A DNA stretch of 64,000 nucleotides from Acidovorax sp. Leaf78. GTDB lineage: Bacteria > Pseudomonadota > Gammaproteobacteria > Burkholderiales > Burkholderiaceae_C. Below are positions 1 to 7,645 of this stretch, one piece after another. The translations under genes were made by a program, and so were the position numbers. Position 1 is the stretch's first letter. Every line of letters starts with the position of its first letter. The notes under the pieces are model-generated. The model worked only from the letters and a program-made list of their open reading frames with translations, was not told the origin of the DNA and did not search any database. Location: positions 268,954 through 332,953 of the forward strand of contig NZ_LMLZ01000020.1 of NCBI RefSeq assembly GCF_001422735.1. Direction: 5' to 3'.

Positions 1-1
1 T

Positions 2-379
2 TTTGACGTGCAGGACGGCGCAGCGCTGGGCCTGCCCACCAGCCAGGCCCGTGCGCAGTACGGCAGCGATGACAAGCAGGTGCGCCTGGAGATCGTGGAC
101 GTGGGCGGCCTGGGCCAGATGGCCGCGATGGCGATGGGCATGGCCCAGGGCGAAAAGGAAGACCCGTCCAGCGCTGAAAAGACCTGGCAGGAAGGCGGCC
201 GCACGCTGCACACGCGCTACCAGAAGGACGGCAGCCATGCGGAGTTCAAGGCCATCCTGAAGAACGGCCTGGTGGTCAGCCTCGAAGGCGACAAGGTGGG
301 CGTGAAGGAACTGCAGGGCTACATGTCGCAAGTGGACTTGAATGCCCTGGAAGGCCTGCAGCGCAAGGGCAAGTCCTGA
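2..379 (+). CDS. Hypothetical protein, 5' end outside window
   Basis: The reading frame is open from the first complete codon, so the start lies upstream of the window and only about 125 C-terminal residues are visible. The piece is hydrophilic, with a Met/Ala-rich stretch (GLGQMAAMAMGMAQGE) followed by a basic, beta-like segment ending LEGLQRKGKS. It has no membrane segment and no motif I recognise. A GTG at 8 could be read as a start, but the frame continues upstream of it and no ribosome binding site precedes it. Coding is supported by strong third-position GC bias and a clean stop followed by a repeat-filled gap. Function unknown. Confidence 0.6.
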   Translation, partial: FDVQDGAALGLPTSQARAQYGSDDKQVRLEIVDVGGLGQMAAMAMGMAQGEKEDPSSAEKTWQEGGRTLHTRYQKDGSHAEFKAILKNGLVVSLEGDKVGVKELQGYMSQVDLNALEGLQRKGKS

Positions 380-387
380 AGCGCAAT

Positions 388-552
388 AGCACCCTCTGAA
401 GCGCTGCGCGCGTCTCCCGCCTCTCTAGATTCGCTGCGCGATTCTGGAGGGGGATGTTCAGAGCACACCAGCGAAGCGCCGCATCCGCGCTCGCGCCCGC
501 GCCCGCGCCCGGGGCGGCCCTTGCGCGGGGGCACTGGCTGTGGCCGCGCCAG
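388..552 (+). repeat. Dispersed ~150-bp Comamonadaceae-type intergenic repeat, copy 1
   Basis: This fills most of the 380-701 gap. It shares an ordered set of blocks with two other copies in the window (24597-24719 and 32262-32406): a CACCC..CTGA..GCGCT start, a stem built from CCTCTCT..GGAGGGGG arms, then GGCGGCCCTTG and GGCACTGGC..GGCC..CGCCAG. This copy is diverged and carries an internal GCGCCC tandem around 492-511. No gene is visible in the remainder up to 701. Confidence 0.65.
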
Positions 553-707
553 TGGCATGCGCTGCGGGTGGCGCGTTGCACCGGTATGCATGCCGGCTTT
601 TGAGCGTGGGGCACTGGCAGGGTCGGTAGACTGGTCGGCATCGACAGCGTGGCCGTCCGTCCGTTGGCGACGGTGGTCTTCGCTGGACTGATACCCTCAC
701 TTTGCCC

Positions 708-1289
708 ATGCCCGACACGTCCGCACCCTCCCACCCCTTGCCTATGTACCAGCGCGCCATGGGCCCGGCCTTCGCGCGCCTGGCACCGGCGCTGGCGCGT
801 TTTCACAGCCTGTCTGGCCAGCACCGGCTGCAGGGGCAGGTCGCGGTAGAAGCTCCCGCGGGCGCTGTGGGCCGCGTGCTGGCCTGGGCGCTGGGGGCGC
901 CGCAGGCATCGGTGCGCGGCAGCATCGTCTTCGAGCTTCAGGCCACCCCGCTCGCCGAGGTGTGGACCCGCCACTTTCCCGCGCGCACCATGAGCTCGAC
1001 GTTGCGTGCATCGGGCGGCCAAGTGGTCGAGCACCTGGGTGCGGCGCGCCTGGGCTTCACCTTGGTCGAGGCACAGGGCCGCCTGGTCATGCGCCTGGAG
1101 AGCCTGCACTTTCTGGGCGTTCCGTGCCCCGCATGGCTGCGCCCGCAGATCGTGGCCGAGGAGATGGGGCAGGGCGACACGCTGCACTTTCATGTGCAGG
1201 CCACCGTTCCCTGGGTGGGGCGGGTGGTGCACTACCGCGGCCACCTTGTCGTGCCGGTCGTACCGGCTGGGCGGGAGGCATCCGCATGA
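708..1289 (+). CDS. DUF4166 domain-containing protein
   Basis: The protein is about 193 residues. Its opening (FARLAPALARFHSLSGQH) and later SSTLRASGGQVVEHLG and VPCPAWLRP segments match what I know of the DUF4166 family, usually found next to thioredoxin-like DCC proteins or fused to saccharopine-dehydrogenase-like proteins. Biochemical function is not established. ATG choices are 702, 708 and 744; none has a strong ribosome binding site and 708 is a compromise. The stop overlaps the start of the DCC protein by ATGA, so the two are probably translated together and may act on the same substrate. Confidence 0.7.
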   Translation: MPDTSAPSHPLPMYQRAMGPAFARLAPALARFHSLSGQHRLQGQVAVEAPAGAVGRVLAWALGAPQASVRGSIVFELQATPLAEVWTRHFPARTMSSTLRASGGQVVEHLGAARLGFTLVEAQGRLVMRLESLHFLGVPCPAWLRPQIVAEEMGQGDTLHFHVQATVPWVGRVVHYRGHLVVPVVPAGREASA

Positions 1290-1675
1290 TCGTGGTGTTC
1301 GATGCGCAGTGCCTGCTGTGCAATGGCTGGGTGCAGTTCATCCTGCGGCACGACCGCGCCGGGCGCATCCGGTTCGCGTCTATGCAGGGCGCCACGGGCC
1401 GGCAGCTGCTGGCCGATGCCGGACTGCGGGTGGACTCGTTGCAGACCCTGCTGGTCATCGATGGCGACCGCAGCTGGCAGCACACCGCCGCCATCCTGCG
1501 CGTGCTGCACGCGCTGGGCTGGCCGTGGCGGCTGGCGTGGGTGGGGTGGCTGGTGCCCGCACCGCTGCGCGATGCGCTCTACCGCTGGGTGGCGCGCAAC
1601 CGCTACCGGATCTGGGGGCGGTCAGAGGTGTGCATGGTGCCTTCGCCCGAGACCGCTGCACGCTTTCTGGACTGA
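1286..1675 (+). CDS. DCC family thiol-disulfide oxidoreductase (DUF393)
   Basis: This 129-residue protein carries the family-defining D-x-x-C-x-x-C motif at the extreme N-terminus (FDAQCLLCNGW) and the later YRWVARNRYRIWG segment typical of the YuxK/DCC family. The family is a small thioredoxin-fold group inferred to do thiol-disulfide exchange; physiological substrates are mostly unknown. It overlaps the upstream DUF4166 gene by 4 bp (ATGA), a translationally coupled pair that is common in proteobacteria. No signal peptide is visible, so it is likely cytoplasmic. Confidence 0.85.
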   Translation: MIVVFDAQCLLCNGWVQFILRHDRAGRIRFASMQGATGRQLLADAGLRVDSLQTLLVIDGDRSWQHTAAILRVLHALGWPWRLAWVGWLVPAPLRDALYRWVARNRYRIWGRSEVCMVPSPETAARFLD

Positions 1676-1689
1676 AATACTGCAGCGCT

Positions 1690-1752
1690 GATCGTCAAAA
1701 ATGATAGCTGCTTGCGCTTGATGGACAAGCGGTAGAGCCCGTTTTGGATCAA
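1690..1752 (+). repeat. Short palindromic repeat (AGCTGCTTGCGCTT...AAGCGGTAGAG type), copy 1
   Basis: About 60 bp, flanked by TCAAAA and TTTTGGATC, with an internal imperfect hairpin GCTTG..GGACAAGC. The same layout (AGCT..GCGCTT, loop, AAGCG, AGAGGC, TTTTGA) recurs at 10484, 30356, 36333 and more weakly at 43099. Placed between two convergent genes it could also act as a terminator-like structure. Confidence 0.6.
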
Positions 1753-1762
1753 ATCCCGGCCA

Positions 1763-2827
1763 TCATGCGCGCGGGAAGGTCACCACATGGTCCACCTGCG
1801 CGCGAATGCCGATCCACTCGCCCAGCGCATGGTTGTGGTGGCTGGGCACATGGGCCAGCACGGTGTGGCCGCTGGCCAGGCGCAGCGTGTACAAGAACTC
1901 CGACCCGCGGAACGACTTGCGCAGGATCTGCGCCTGCACCGGGGCGGCGTCGTCGTGCACCACGTCGTCGGCGCGCAGCAGCACGTCGCACTCGCCGCCC
2001 GCGTAGCTGCCGGGCAGCGGGCATTCCTCCAGGTCGGTCAGCTCGCCCAGCGGCGTCTGCGCGATCACGTTGTCACCGCGCTGCACCAGCGTGGCGGGAG
2101 CGAACACGCCGTGCCCGATGAAGTCGGCTACGAAGCGGGTGGCAGGGCGGTGGTACAGGGTGTATGCGTCGTCCCACTGGTGCAGCTGGCCTTCGTGCAT
2201 CACGCCGATCACATCGCCGATGGCAAAGGCTTCGAGCTGGTCGTGCGTCACGAACAGCGCCGTGGCGCCCGCGGCCTTCAGGATGCCGCGCACCTCGTGC
2301 GCGAGCCGCTCGCGCAGGTCCACGTCGAGGTTGGAAAATGGCTCGTCCAGCAGCATGAGCTGGGGGCGCGGTGCCAGTGCACGGGCCAGCGCCACGCGCT
2401 GCTGCTGGCCGCCCGACAGTTCATGCGGAAAGCGGTTCTCGCTGCCCGCCAGGCCCACCAGCTCCAGCACCTCGGCCACGCGCGCGGCCTGCTCGGTCTT
2501 GGACAACCGGTGGATGCCGAACGCCACGTTGCGGCCCACGGTCAGATGGGGGAACAGCGCGTAGTCCTGAAACACCATGCCGATGCGCCGCTCTTCGGGC
2601 GGCACGCTCACGGTGGCGCTGCTCACCACCTGCTGGGTCAGGCAGATCTGGCCGCCGGCCACGGGCTCCAGCCCCGCCACCGCGCGCAGCAGCGTGGTCT
2701 TGCCGCAGCCAGACGGGCCGATCAACACGCCGATATCGCCTGCATTGAGGCTGAGAGTGACGCCTTGCACGGCGGCCTGCGCGCGGCCGGCATAGCGCAC
2801 GTCGAGTTGGGAGACCTCAAGAAACAT
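1763..2827 (-). CDS. fbpC: Ferric iron ABC transporter ATP-binding protein (FbpC-like)
   Basis: This 354-residue ABC ATPase is likely to energise periplasmic Fe3+ uptake. Visible motifs are Walker [10 protein letters not shown] (37-45), Q-loop in [10 protein letters not shown], signature LSGGQQQR (137-144), Walker B LMLLDEP (157-163) and switch His195. The C-terminal third (about 240-354) is the TOBE-like regulatory region seen in Fe3+ and related importers; the paired cysteines reported in some FbpC/CcmA subtypes were not checked. It is divergent from the permease at 2957 with a Fur-like site between. No substrate-binding protein gene lies beside it, which is unusual for this system. Spermidine or molybdate specificity is the main alternative; pairing with a 12-TM-type permease favours iron. 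Confidence 0.85.
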   Translation of the reverse strand: MFLEVSQLDVRYAGRAQAAVQGVTLSLNAGDIGVLIGPSGCGKTTLLRAVAGLEPVAGGQICLTQQVVSSATVSVPPEERRIGMVFQDYALFPHLTVGRNVAFGIHRLSKTEQAARVAEVLELVGLAGSENRFPHELSGGQQQRVALARALAPRPQLMLLDEPFSNLDVDLRERLAHEVRGILKAAGATALFVTHDQLEAFAIGDVIGVMHEGQLHQWDDAYTLYHRPATRFVADFIGHGVFAPATLVQRGDNVIAQTPLGELTDLEECPLPGSYAGGECDVLLRADDVVHDDAAPVQAQILRKSFRGSEFLYTLRLASGHTVLAHVPSHHNHALGEWIGIRAQVDHVVTFPRA

Positions 2828-2850
2828 GCCCCAATTCTAGGCGTACGCAC

Positions 2851-2876
2851 GAATGCTTAAAATTCGCATTTGCATT
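2851..2876. promoter_or_regulatory. Candidate Fur box between divergent iron-transport genes
   Basis: Read on the minus strand the site contains AAATGCGAATTTTAAGCATT, close to the betaproteobacterial Fur pattern of two inward AATGCGAAT-like arms; the outer GAATGC/GCATTC arms are inverted. It lies 24-49 bp upstream of the ATPase start and about 80-105 bp upstream of the permease start, where it could control both directions. Fur repression is inferred from the match and from the iron genes around it. Confidence 0.5.
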
Positions 2877-2956
2877 CCCGAACCATGCCTGGCCCCGCCA
2901 CGCCGGGCGTGCGTCCCTGGTCCTGATTCCCTGACTCCTCCGCCGAGCCCCCTGCC

Positions 2957-4579
2957 TTGCGCCGCATCTCCTTCGCCCTTCGCTCCATTCCGCTGATCCT
3001 GTTTGCCGGTTTCCTGTCGCTGCCCGTGCTGGCGGTGCTGGCATCGTGGCTGCCTTTTGGCCAGGGCGATGCGCAGGCGGGCAGCATCCTGCGCGAGATG
3101 GCGTCCACCGTGCTGCCCGGCTATGTGTGGACCACGCTGTGGCTCAGCCTGCTGGTGGCGGTGGGGGCGGCCATCGTCGGCACGGGCACGGCGGCGATGG
3201 TGACGCTGTTCGACTTTCCGGGCCGGCGCACGTTCGAATGGCTGCTGCTGCTGCCGCTGGCCATGCCGGCGTATGTCACCGCGTATGCGTACACCGACTT
3301 CTTGCAGTTCAGCGGGCCCCTGCAGGTAGGGCTGCGCAACACTTTCGGCCTGGAAGGCCGCCTGCTGCCCGAGGTGCGCAGCCTGGGCGGCGCGGTGTGG
3401 GTGTTCATCTTCTCGCTGTACCCGTACGTCTACCTGCTGGCCCGCACCGCGCTGGGCGAGCGCGCAGCGCACCTCATGGAAGCCGCGCGGCTGCTGGGCG
3501 CGCCGCTGTCCCGCCGCATCCGCACCGTGGCCCTGCCGCTGGCGCGCCCTGCCGTGGCCGCCGGGGTGGCGCTGGTGCTGATGGAGACGCTGGCCGACTT
3601 CGGGGTCACCAGCTATTTCGGCATCCAGACCTTCACCACCGGCATCTACAAGGCCTGGCTGTCCATGGACAACCGGTTGGCCGCCGCGCAGCTGGCCACC
3701 ATCCTGCTGGTGCTGGTTCTGCTGTTGCTGCACATGGAGCACCGCGCGCAAAAGCGCATGCGCTTTGCGGCCGGCGGTGGCCGCGCGGGCTCGGCCGAGG
3801 CGCAGCCCGTGCGGCTGCGCGGTGCGCGCTGCGCGGCCGCCTGGGCCATCTGCCTGGTCCCGGTGGTCATGGGCTTCGTGGCGCCGGTGTTCTTCATGCT
3901 GCGCCCGCTGGCGGCGGACTGGTCGGTGCTGCCGTGGGAGCGCTTCGTGGGCTGGGCCTGGAACAGCGTGCGCCTGGGTGGCATCACCGCCGGCCTGGCC
4001 GTGATGGTGGCGCTGGGCCTGGCGTTTGCGTTGCGCCGCCAGCCCGACCGCATCACCCGCGGCGTGGTGCAGCTCGCCAGCGTGGGCTACGCCGTGCCGG
4101 GCGCTGTGATCGTCGTGGGCCTGCTGCTGCCTGTGGGCTGGCTGCAGGCGGCGGTGCCGCAGTGGGGCGTGGGTGCACTGGTCACGGCCACCGCGTTCGG
4201 CATCGTGTGGGCGTACCTGGTGCGCTTTTGCGCTGTGGCGCTGCAGTCCATGCAAAGCGGCTATGCGCGCATCCCCCCCAACCTCGATGCCTCGGCCCGT
4301 ATGCTGGGCGCGGGCAGCGCGCGGCTGCTGTCGCAGGTGCACTGGCCGCTGCTCAAGCGCTCCACCGCCGCAGCGGCGCTGCTGGTGTTCGTGGACGTGA
4401 TGAAGGAGCTGCCCGCCACCATGGTGCTGCGGCCCTTCAACAGCGACACGCTGGCCGTGGTGGCCTACCAGCTGGCGCGCGACGAGCGCCTGGGCGAGGC
4501 GGCGCTGCCGTCGCTTGCGCTGGTGGCGGTGGGGCTGGTGCCGGTGATTTTGCTGAGTCGCACGCTGCGCAGCCGCTGA
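2957..4579 (+). CDS. fbpB: Ferric iron ABC transporter permease (FbpB-like)
   Basis: This 540-residue inner-membrane protein has about 12 hydrophobic segments and two binding-protein-dependent transport modules. Each module carries the cytoplasmic EAA-type loop that docks the ATPase: LMEAARLLGAPLSRRIR in the first half and LDASARMLGAGSARLLS in the second. This fused two-module layout is typical of Fe3+ permeases of the FbpB/SfuB type. The start is TTG at 2957, chosen because it gives a positively charged N-terminus (MRRISFALR) just before the first membrane segment; no ATG lies suitably placed. It should partner with the divergent ATPase at 1763-2827. Confidence 0.88.
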   Translation: MRRISFALRSIPLILFAGFLSLPVLAVLASWLPFGQGDAQAGSILREMASTVLPGYVWTTLWLSLLVAVGAAIVGTGTAAMVTLFDFPGRRTFEWLLLLPLAMPAYVTAYAYTDFLQFSGPLQVGLRNTFGLEGRLLPEVRSLGGAVWVFIFSLYPYVYLLARTALGERAAHLMEAARLLGAPLSRRIRTVALPLARPAVAAGVALVLMETLADFGVTSYFGIQTFTTGIYKAWLSMDNRLAAAQLATILLVLVLLLLHMEHRAQKRMRFAAGGGRAGSAEAQPVRLRGARCAAAWAICLVPVVMGFVAPVFFMLRPLAADWSVLPWERFVGWAWNSVRLGGITAGLAVMVALGLAFALRRQPDRITRGVVQLASVGYAVPGAVIVVGLLLPVGWLQAAVPQWGVGALVTATAFGIVWAYLVRFCAVALQSMQSGYARIPPNLDASARMLGAGSARLLSQVHWPLLKRSTAAAALLVFVDVMKELPATMVLRPFNSDTLAVVAYQLARDERLGEAALPSLALVAVGLVPVILLSRTLRSR

Positions 4580-4672
4580 TGAGTGGGTAGGTCGGCGCTG
4601 TGCGCTTTCGTAACCTTTCCACAGCAATTCGAGCCCTTGTACTCGCGCACGCAATCTTCAGGTCGTCAGAGA

Positions 4673-4957
4673 CTAATCCAGCTTCCTGAATGGATAGTCG
4701 TTGATGATCCATCCATCACCCTGCGGGCAAACCACTTTCTGGTAGCCCAAGGATTTGGTCACCTTAACGTCTGGACTTATGGCACAGACATCACCCTTGG
4801 CCAAATGGAATTTCACGGTGAACCTGTCGTCGCTTTCGGCATAGACATTGACCGGGCCAGTGGCCTCCCAACGGCCCTGAGGCGGCTGTGGCGGGTCGGT
4901 GCAGGCACACAAGATAGACAGGCATGACAGCATCGCCATTTGCAAAACCCTGGTCAT
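4673..4957 (-). CDS. Small lipoprotein, possible immunity partner
   Basis: The protein has 94 residues. A lipoprotein signal (hydrophobic MTRVLQMAMLSCLSILCAC with an LCAC-type lipobox, acylated Cys near residue 19) is followed by a short beta-rich domain containing WEATGPVNVYAESDDRF and ending GWIINDYPFRKLD. I do not recognise the family. Its ATG overlaps the stop of the upstream papain-like gene as ATGA, so the two are co-translated. A periplasmic lipoprotein coupled to an exported cell-wall hydrolase is the usual layout of effector/immunity or enzyme/inhibitor pairs; that role is inference only. Confidence 0.72.
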   Translation of the reverse strand: MTRVLQMAMLSCLSILCACTDPPQPPQGRWEATGPVNVYAESDDRFTVKFHLAKGDVCAISPDVKVTKSLGYQKVVCPQGDGWIINDYPFRKLD

Positions 4958-5742
4958 TTCGATTTTGAATAGTTAGTGCGCTTGATCAACCGATCCGAGC
5001 GGGAAAGAACAATCAGCAGCTCCTTGGGGGTCACCAATTTTGTGCTGGATGGCATCAGTTGAAAGCGTGGGTCATGGGCCAGTATGCCGACCTTTTCCAG
5101 AACGTCTGCCACATTGGTGGAACAACTATTGACCGCGATGTCGTAAGGCGCTTGAGCTGCAACACGCTTGTCCAGCTCGGCCTTGATGATCGCTTTTTCC
5201 TGGCGAGTGACACGCAGAGTCAGTGACACCACATCGCGTTTCACCCGCGTCAAGTTGCTGGTGATGTAGTCGTCGCGCCCAAGCTTTGCATATTTTGTGT
5301 GCGCACGGGAGTAGGTAGTGCCGTCAATGTCGATTGCGGCATGTCCGAACTGCGACCCAGGGCTGCTCATGATGGCGTCAAATACAAAAACCTCAATGCT
5401 CTGTTGAGGCTCTGTCATGGTGAGTGACATCTTCAGCCGCATCCGCCTTCGCTCGTATCCAAAAGCGTCCGGTCTCTGATTGAGCATCCACAGCGTAGGG
5501 CTCCCCGGTTCAACGCGGCCGGGCCGTATGGCAGCGATGTCGCCAGCTATTTGGAACGACGTTATGGCTTCAAGGAGTTCGGTCGACATCTTTCCATCCA
5601 CCGCCAGCTGCCTGCTGCCGTTATCTCTCGCCAAGTGCCCGTTGAGAAGGCGCTGTATGGCTATCACGTCAGTTGGCTTATTCAGGCCTGCATCTCCCAC
5701 AGCGCCAGTGATCCTTTGTTGTGCTGTTGCTCCCATTTTCAT
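4954..5742 (-). CDS. Peptidoglycan-binding, permuted papain-like (NlpC/P60-type) protein
   Basis: The protein has about 262 residues from the ATG at 5742 (MKMGATAQQ). Residues about 10-70 resemble a peptidoglycan-binding helical repeat (VIAIQRLLNGHLA, then LAVDGKMSTELLEAITSFQ). The C-terminal half has GHAAIDIDGTTYS with a candidate catalytic His near residue 132 and, about 75 residues later, VNSCSTNVADVLEKVG with a candidate catalytic Cys; His before Cys is the order of circularly permuted NlpC/P60-like enzymes. No Sec signal is visible, so export would need a dedicated system. It is coupled by ATGA to the lipoprotein downstream and by ATGA to a small ORF upstream. The region is less GC-rich than its neighbours. 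A role as a peptidoglycan hydrolase or type VI effector is inference. Confidence 0.7.
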   Translation of the reverse strand: MKMGATAQQRITGAVGDAGLNKPTDVIAIQRLLNGHLARDNGSRQLAVDGKMSTELLEAITSFQIAGDIAAIRPGRVEPGSPTLWMLNQRPDAFGYERRRMRLKMSLTMTEPQQSIEVFVFDAIMSSPGSQFGHAAIDIDGTTYSRAHTKYAKLGRDDYITSNLTRVKRDVVSLTLRVTRQEKAIIKAELDKRVAAQAPYDIAVNSCSTNVADVLEKVGILAHDPRFQLMPSSTKLVTPKELLIVLSRSDRLIKRTNYSKSK

Positions 5743-5960
5743 CCCACGTTGCGAATTGGTCGGTTGGTGCGGGTAGCACCGAACTTGGGCCATTCCATCA
5801 TCTGTGGGAGCGGTTCCAACGTAGCTGGTGACGATGCAGCATCGGTTGATGCAACGAGGTCTAAAAAGGCTAGAAAGTGCGCCCTGATAGCAATTGGAAG
5901 AAATTTTTCATCGAAGGGGCCATGTGGTCCGTATGACGACATCAGGGTTTCAATCACCAC
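5739..5960 (-). CDS. Doubtful small ORF coupled to the papain-like gene
   Basis: A 73-residue frame whose TGA overlaps the ATG of the papain-like gene as ATGA, the same signature seen between the next two genes. It would have to start at GTG (5960 or 5957), with no clear ribosome binding site, and the frame is open for another 57 bp upstream with no better start. The peptide (containing SSYGPHGPFDEKFLPIAIRA) is soluble-looking and unrecognised. It may be a remnant of a longer gene or no gene at all. The rest of 5794-6070 holds nothing I can identify. Confidence 0.25.
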   Translation of the reverse strand: MVIETLMSSYGPHGPFDEKFLPIAIRAHFLAFLDLVASTDAASSPATLEPLPQMMEWPKFGATRTNRPIRNVG

Positions 5961-6070
5961 TACTTGCGCAGCGCAGAAGGCATTTAGCGAGGTGCAGCGA
6001 AAGAGGATGACGCCGGCCTACGCAGAGCGCGAGGTCATGGCGCTGCAAGCGGTCTGTCGAGCCCATCACG

Positions 6071-7627
6071 TTAGCCGCCGCGCAGCTTCAACCCCAGCCT
6101 CCGCCACCCGATCACCACCCCCGTCACGCTCATCACCGCACCGCCCAGGCTCAGCACGATCAGCACCACATCCCACAGCGGCCTGCGCTCCAGCAGGGGC
6201 AGCCAGTCCCAGCTGTGCAGCATGGCAAACAGCCAGCGGCTGGTGCGGCGGCGGGTGTCGGTGCGGCCCAGCACCGCGCCGGTGTGCGGGTCGATGTGGA
6301 CCCAGGTGGCCTGTGGGTCGTCGAACACCACGCGCAGCACGGGCAGGGGCTTGTCGCCGCCGCCGGTCATGGTGTGGGCTGCGCGGTCGTAGTAGTGCAG
6401 GTCATAGGCCTGCAGGGTGTCGGTGCGCACTACCGGGTAGGGCAGCAGTTGGGCGGCGGCGTGGGCCAGTGCGCCGGGCTGCCAGGCGTGGGGGTCGCCT
6501 GTGCCCGCGTGCAGTACCAGGGGCGCGCCGGTGGGGCTGTGTGCCTGTACCAGGGCGTGGCCGGCGGTCTGCGTCCAGCGCAACTCGCGGGTATTGGGCG
6601 ATGCAGCGGCCAAGAGCGCGGGCACGCTGGCGGCGGGCACGGGCAGCACCAGGGGGCCGCCGTGCATGGCCTCGGTGCGCAGCGGGGCGGCGCCGCTGTC
6701 GAAGATCTTCCAGGGGTTCATGGACATGAGGCCGCTGAAGATCCAGGTGAAGGTGACGAGCGCAAACACCAGGCCGAACACATGGTGCCAGCGCATCATG
6801 AAGCCGCGGTACGGCGTGCGTGCACCGGTCTTGTAGCGGCCCGCAAAGCGCCAGCGCATCACGCCCACCACGGTGCCCGTCACTGTCAGCACGATGCCTG
6901 CGATGGAGAGCCAGTTGACGATGTCCGTCCAGTGGGGGTTGAACACATTGCCCCGCAAGGGGTACAGCCAGTGAATCCAGGCGCCTGCGTAGTTCCACAC
7001 GCGCTCTTGCAGCGTGGCGTCGCGCACCACCTCGCCGGTGATGCCCGATACGTAGACGACGGTGCCTGCCGCATCGCCCAAGTGCAGGCGGTGCAGCGGG
7101 CGGTGCACGTCCAGGGCGCGGGAATGGGTGAACGCATCTTCGTCCACTGTGCCCAGGTGCTGGATGGGTCCCGCAGCGCCCTGTGCAAAAGCGCTCGCAG
7201 AAGCGACGGCGTGTTGTGTATCCACCTGCTGCAGCACGGCGCCGGTGATGGCGTCGATGACGGCCGGAGCCGCTGGCCTGCGCGGGGGCGCTTCCTTTGA
7301 AGCGGGCGCTGTGTGCGTGGCCTGCGCCGTCGCCGGTATCACCAGGTACACGGCCCGGCCAGCGCTCGCCACAGCCAGCCGCAGGTCCTGCAACGGGCCG
7401 GTGATGCCCGCGCGCTGCAGCGCCTCGGCAGGCTCCAGCACGCGGTCGGGCCCTTGCGTGGCGGGGCGCAGCGGCGGCAGGTGTGCCAGCCGCTCGGCCT
7501 GCGTGAGCTTGGGGTAGCCCACGTACATCATGACCACGCCCGAGACGAACCACATGGCGAAGAAGGCGCACAGCAGCACGCCCAGCCACCGGTGAACCAG
7601 GTACAGCCAACGCTTGGCATGCAGCAT
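6071..7627 (-). CDS. PepSY-associated TM domain protein (iron-reductase-like)
   Basis: This 518-residue inner-membrane protein begins with KRWLYLVHRWLGVLLCAFFAMWFVSG, the classic first helix of PepSY-TM proteins with its conserved HRW. Further helices lie near residues 240-265, 290-312 and 485-510, separated by periplasmic PepSY-like segments. A Pro/Ala-rich linker (APASKEAPPRRPAAPA) interrupts the first periplasmic part. Members of this family sit beside TonB receptors and are proposed to reduce or release ferric siderophore iron; direct proof is sparse. It lies 18 bp downstream of the TonB receptor gene, clearly one transcript. Confidence 0.88.
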   Translation of the reverse strand: MLHAKRWLYLVHRWLGVLLCAFFAMWFVSGVVMMYVGYPKLTQAERLAHLPPLRPATQGPDRVLEPAEALQRAGITGPLQDLRLAVASAGRAVYLVIPATAQATHTAPASKEAPPRRPAAPAVIDAITGAVLQQVDTQHAVASASAFAQGAAGPIQHLGTVDEDAFTHSRALDVHRPLHRLHLGDAAGTVVYVSGITGEVVRDATLQERVWNYAGAWIHWLYPLRGNVFNPHWTDIVNWLSIAGIVLTVTGTVVGVMRWRFAGRYKTGARTPYRGFMMRWHHVFGLVFALVTFTWIFSGLMSMNPWKIFDSGAAPLRTEAMHGGPLVLPVPAASVPALLAAASPNTRELRWTQTAGHALVQAHSPTGAPLVLHAGTGDPHAWQPGALAHAAAQLLPYPVVRTDTLQAYDLHYYDRAAHTMTGGGDKPLPVLRVVFDDPQATWVHIDPHTGAVLGRTDTRRRTSRWLFAMLHSWDWLPLLERRPLWDVVLIVLSLGGAVMSVTGVVIGWRRLGLKLRGG

Positions 7628-7645
7628 GTGTGGGTGCTCCCTGCG

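Noticed and set aside
276-1244. Long minus-strand frame of 322 codons opposite the DUF4166 gene
   Set aside because: Its peptide is a Pro/Arg/His-rich shadow with no domain, it crosses the repeat at 388-552, and the plus-strand frame has recognisable family motifs.
2837-4654. 605-codon minus-strand frame opposite the iron permease
   Set aside because: Composition (Gln/His/Arg-rich, no hydrophobic core) is that of an antisense frame in GC-rich DNA; the permease on the plus strand has clear membrane segments and EAA loops.
5551-6729. 392-codon plus-strand frame spanning the papain-like and PepSY genes
   Set aside because: It runs antisense to two supported genes and becomes Arg/Gly-rich in its second half, typical of a shadow frame.
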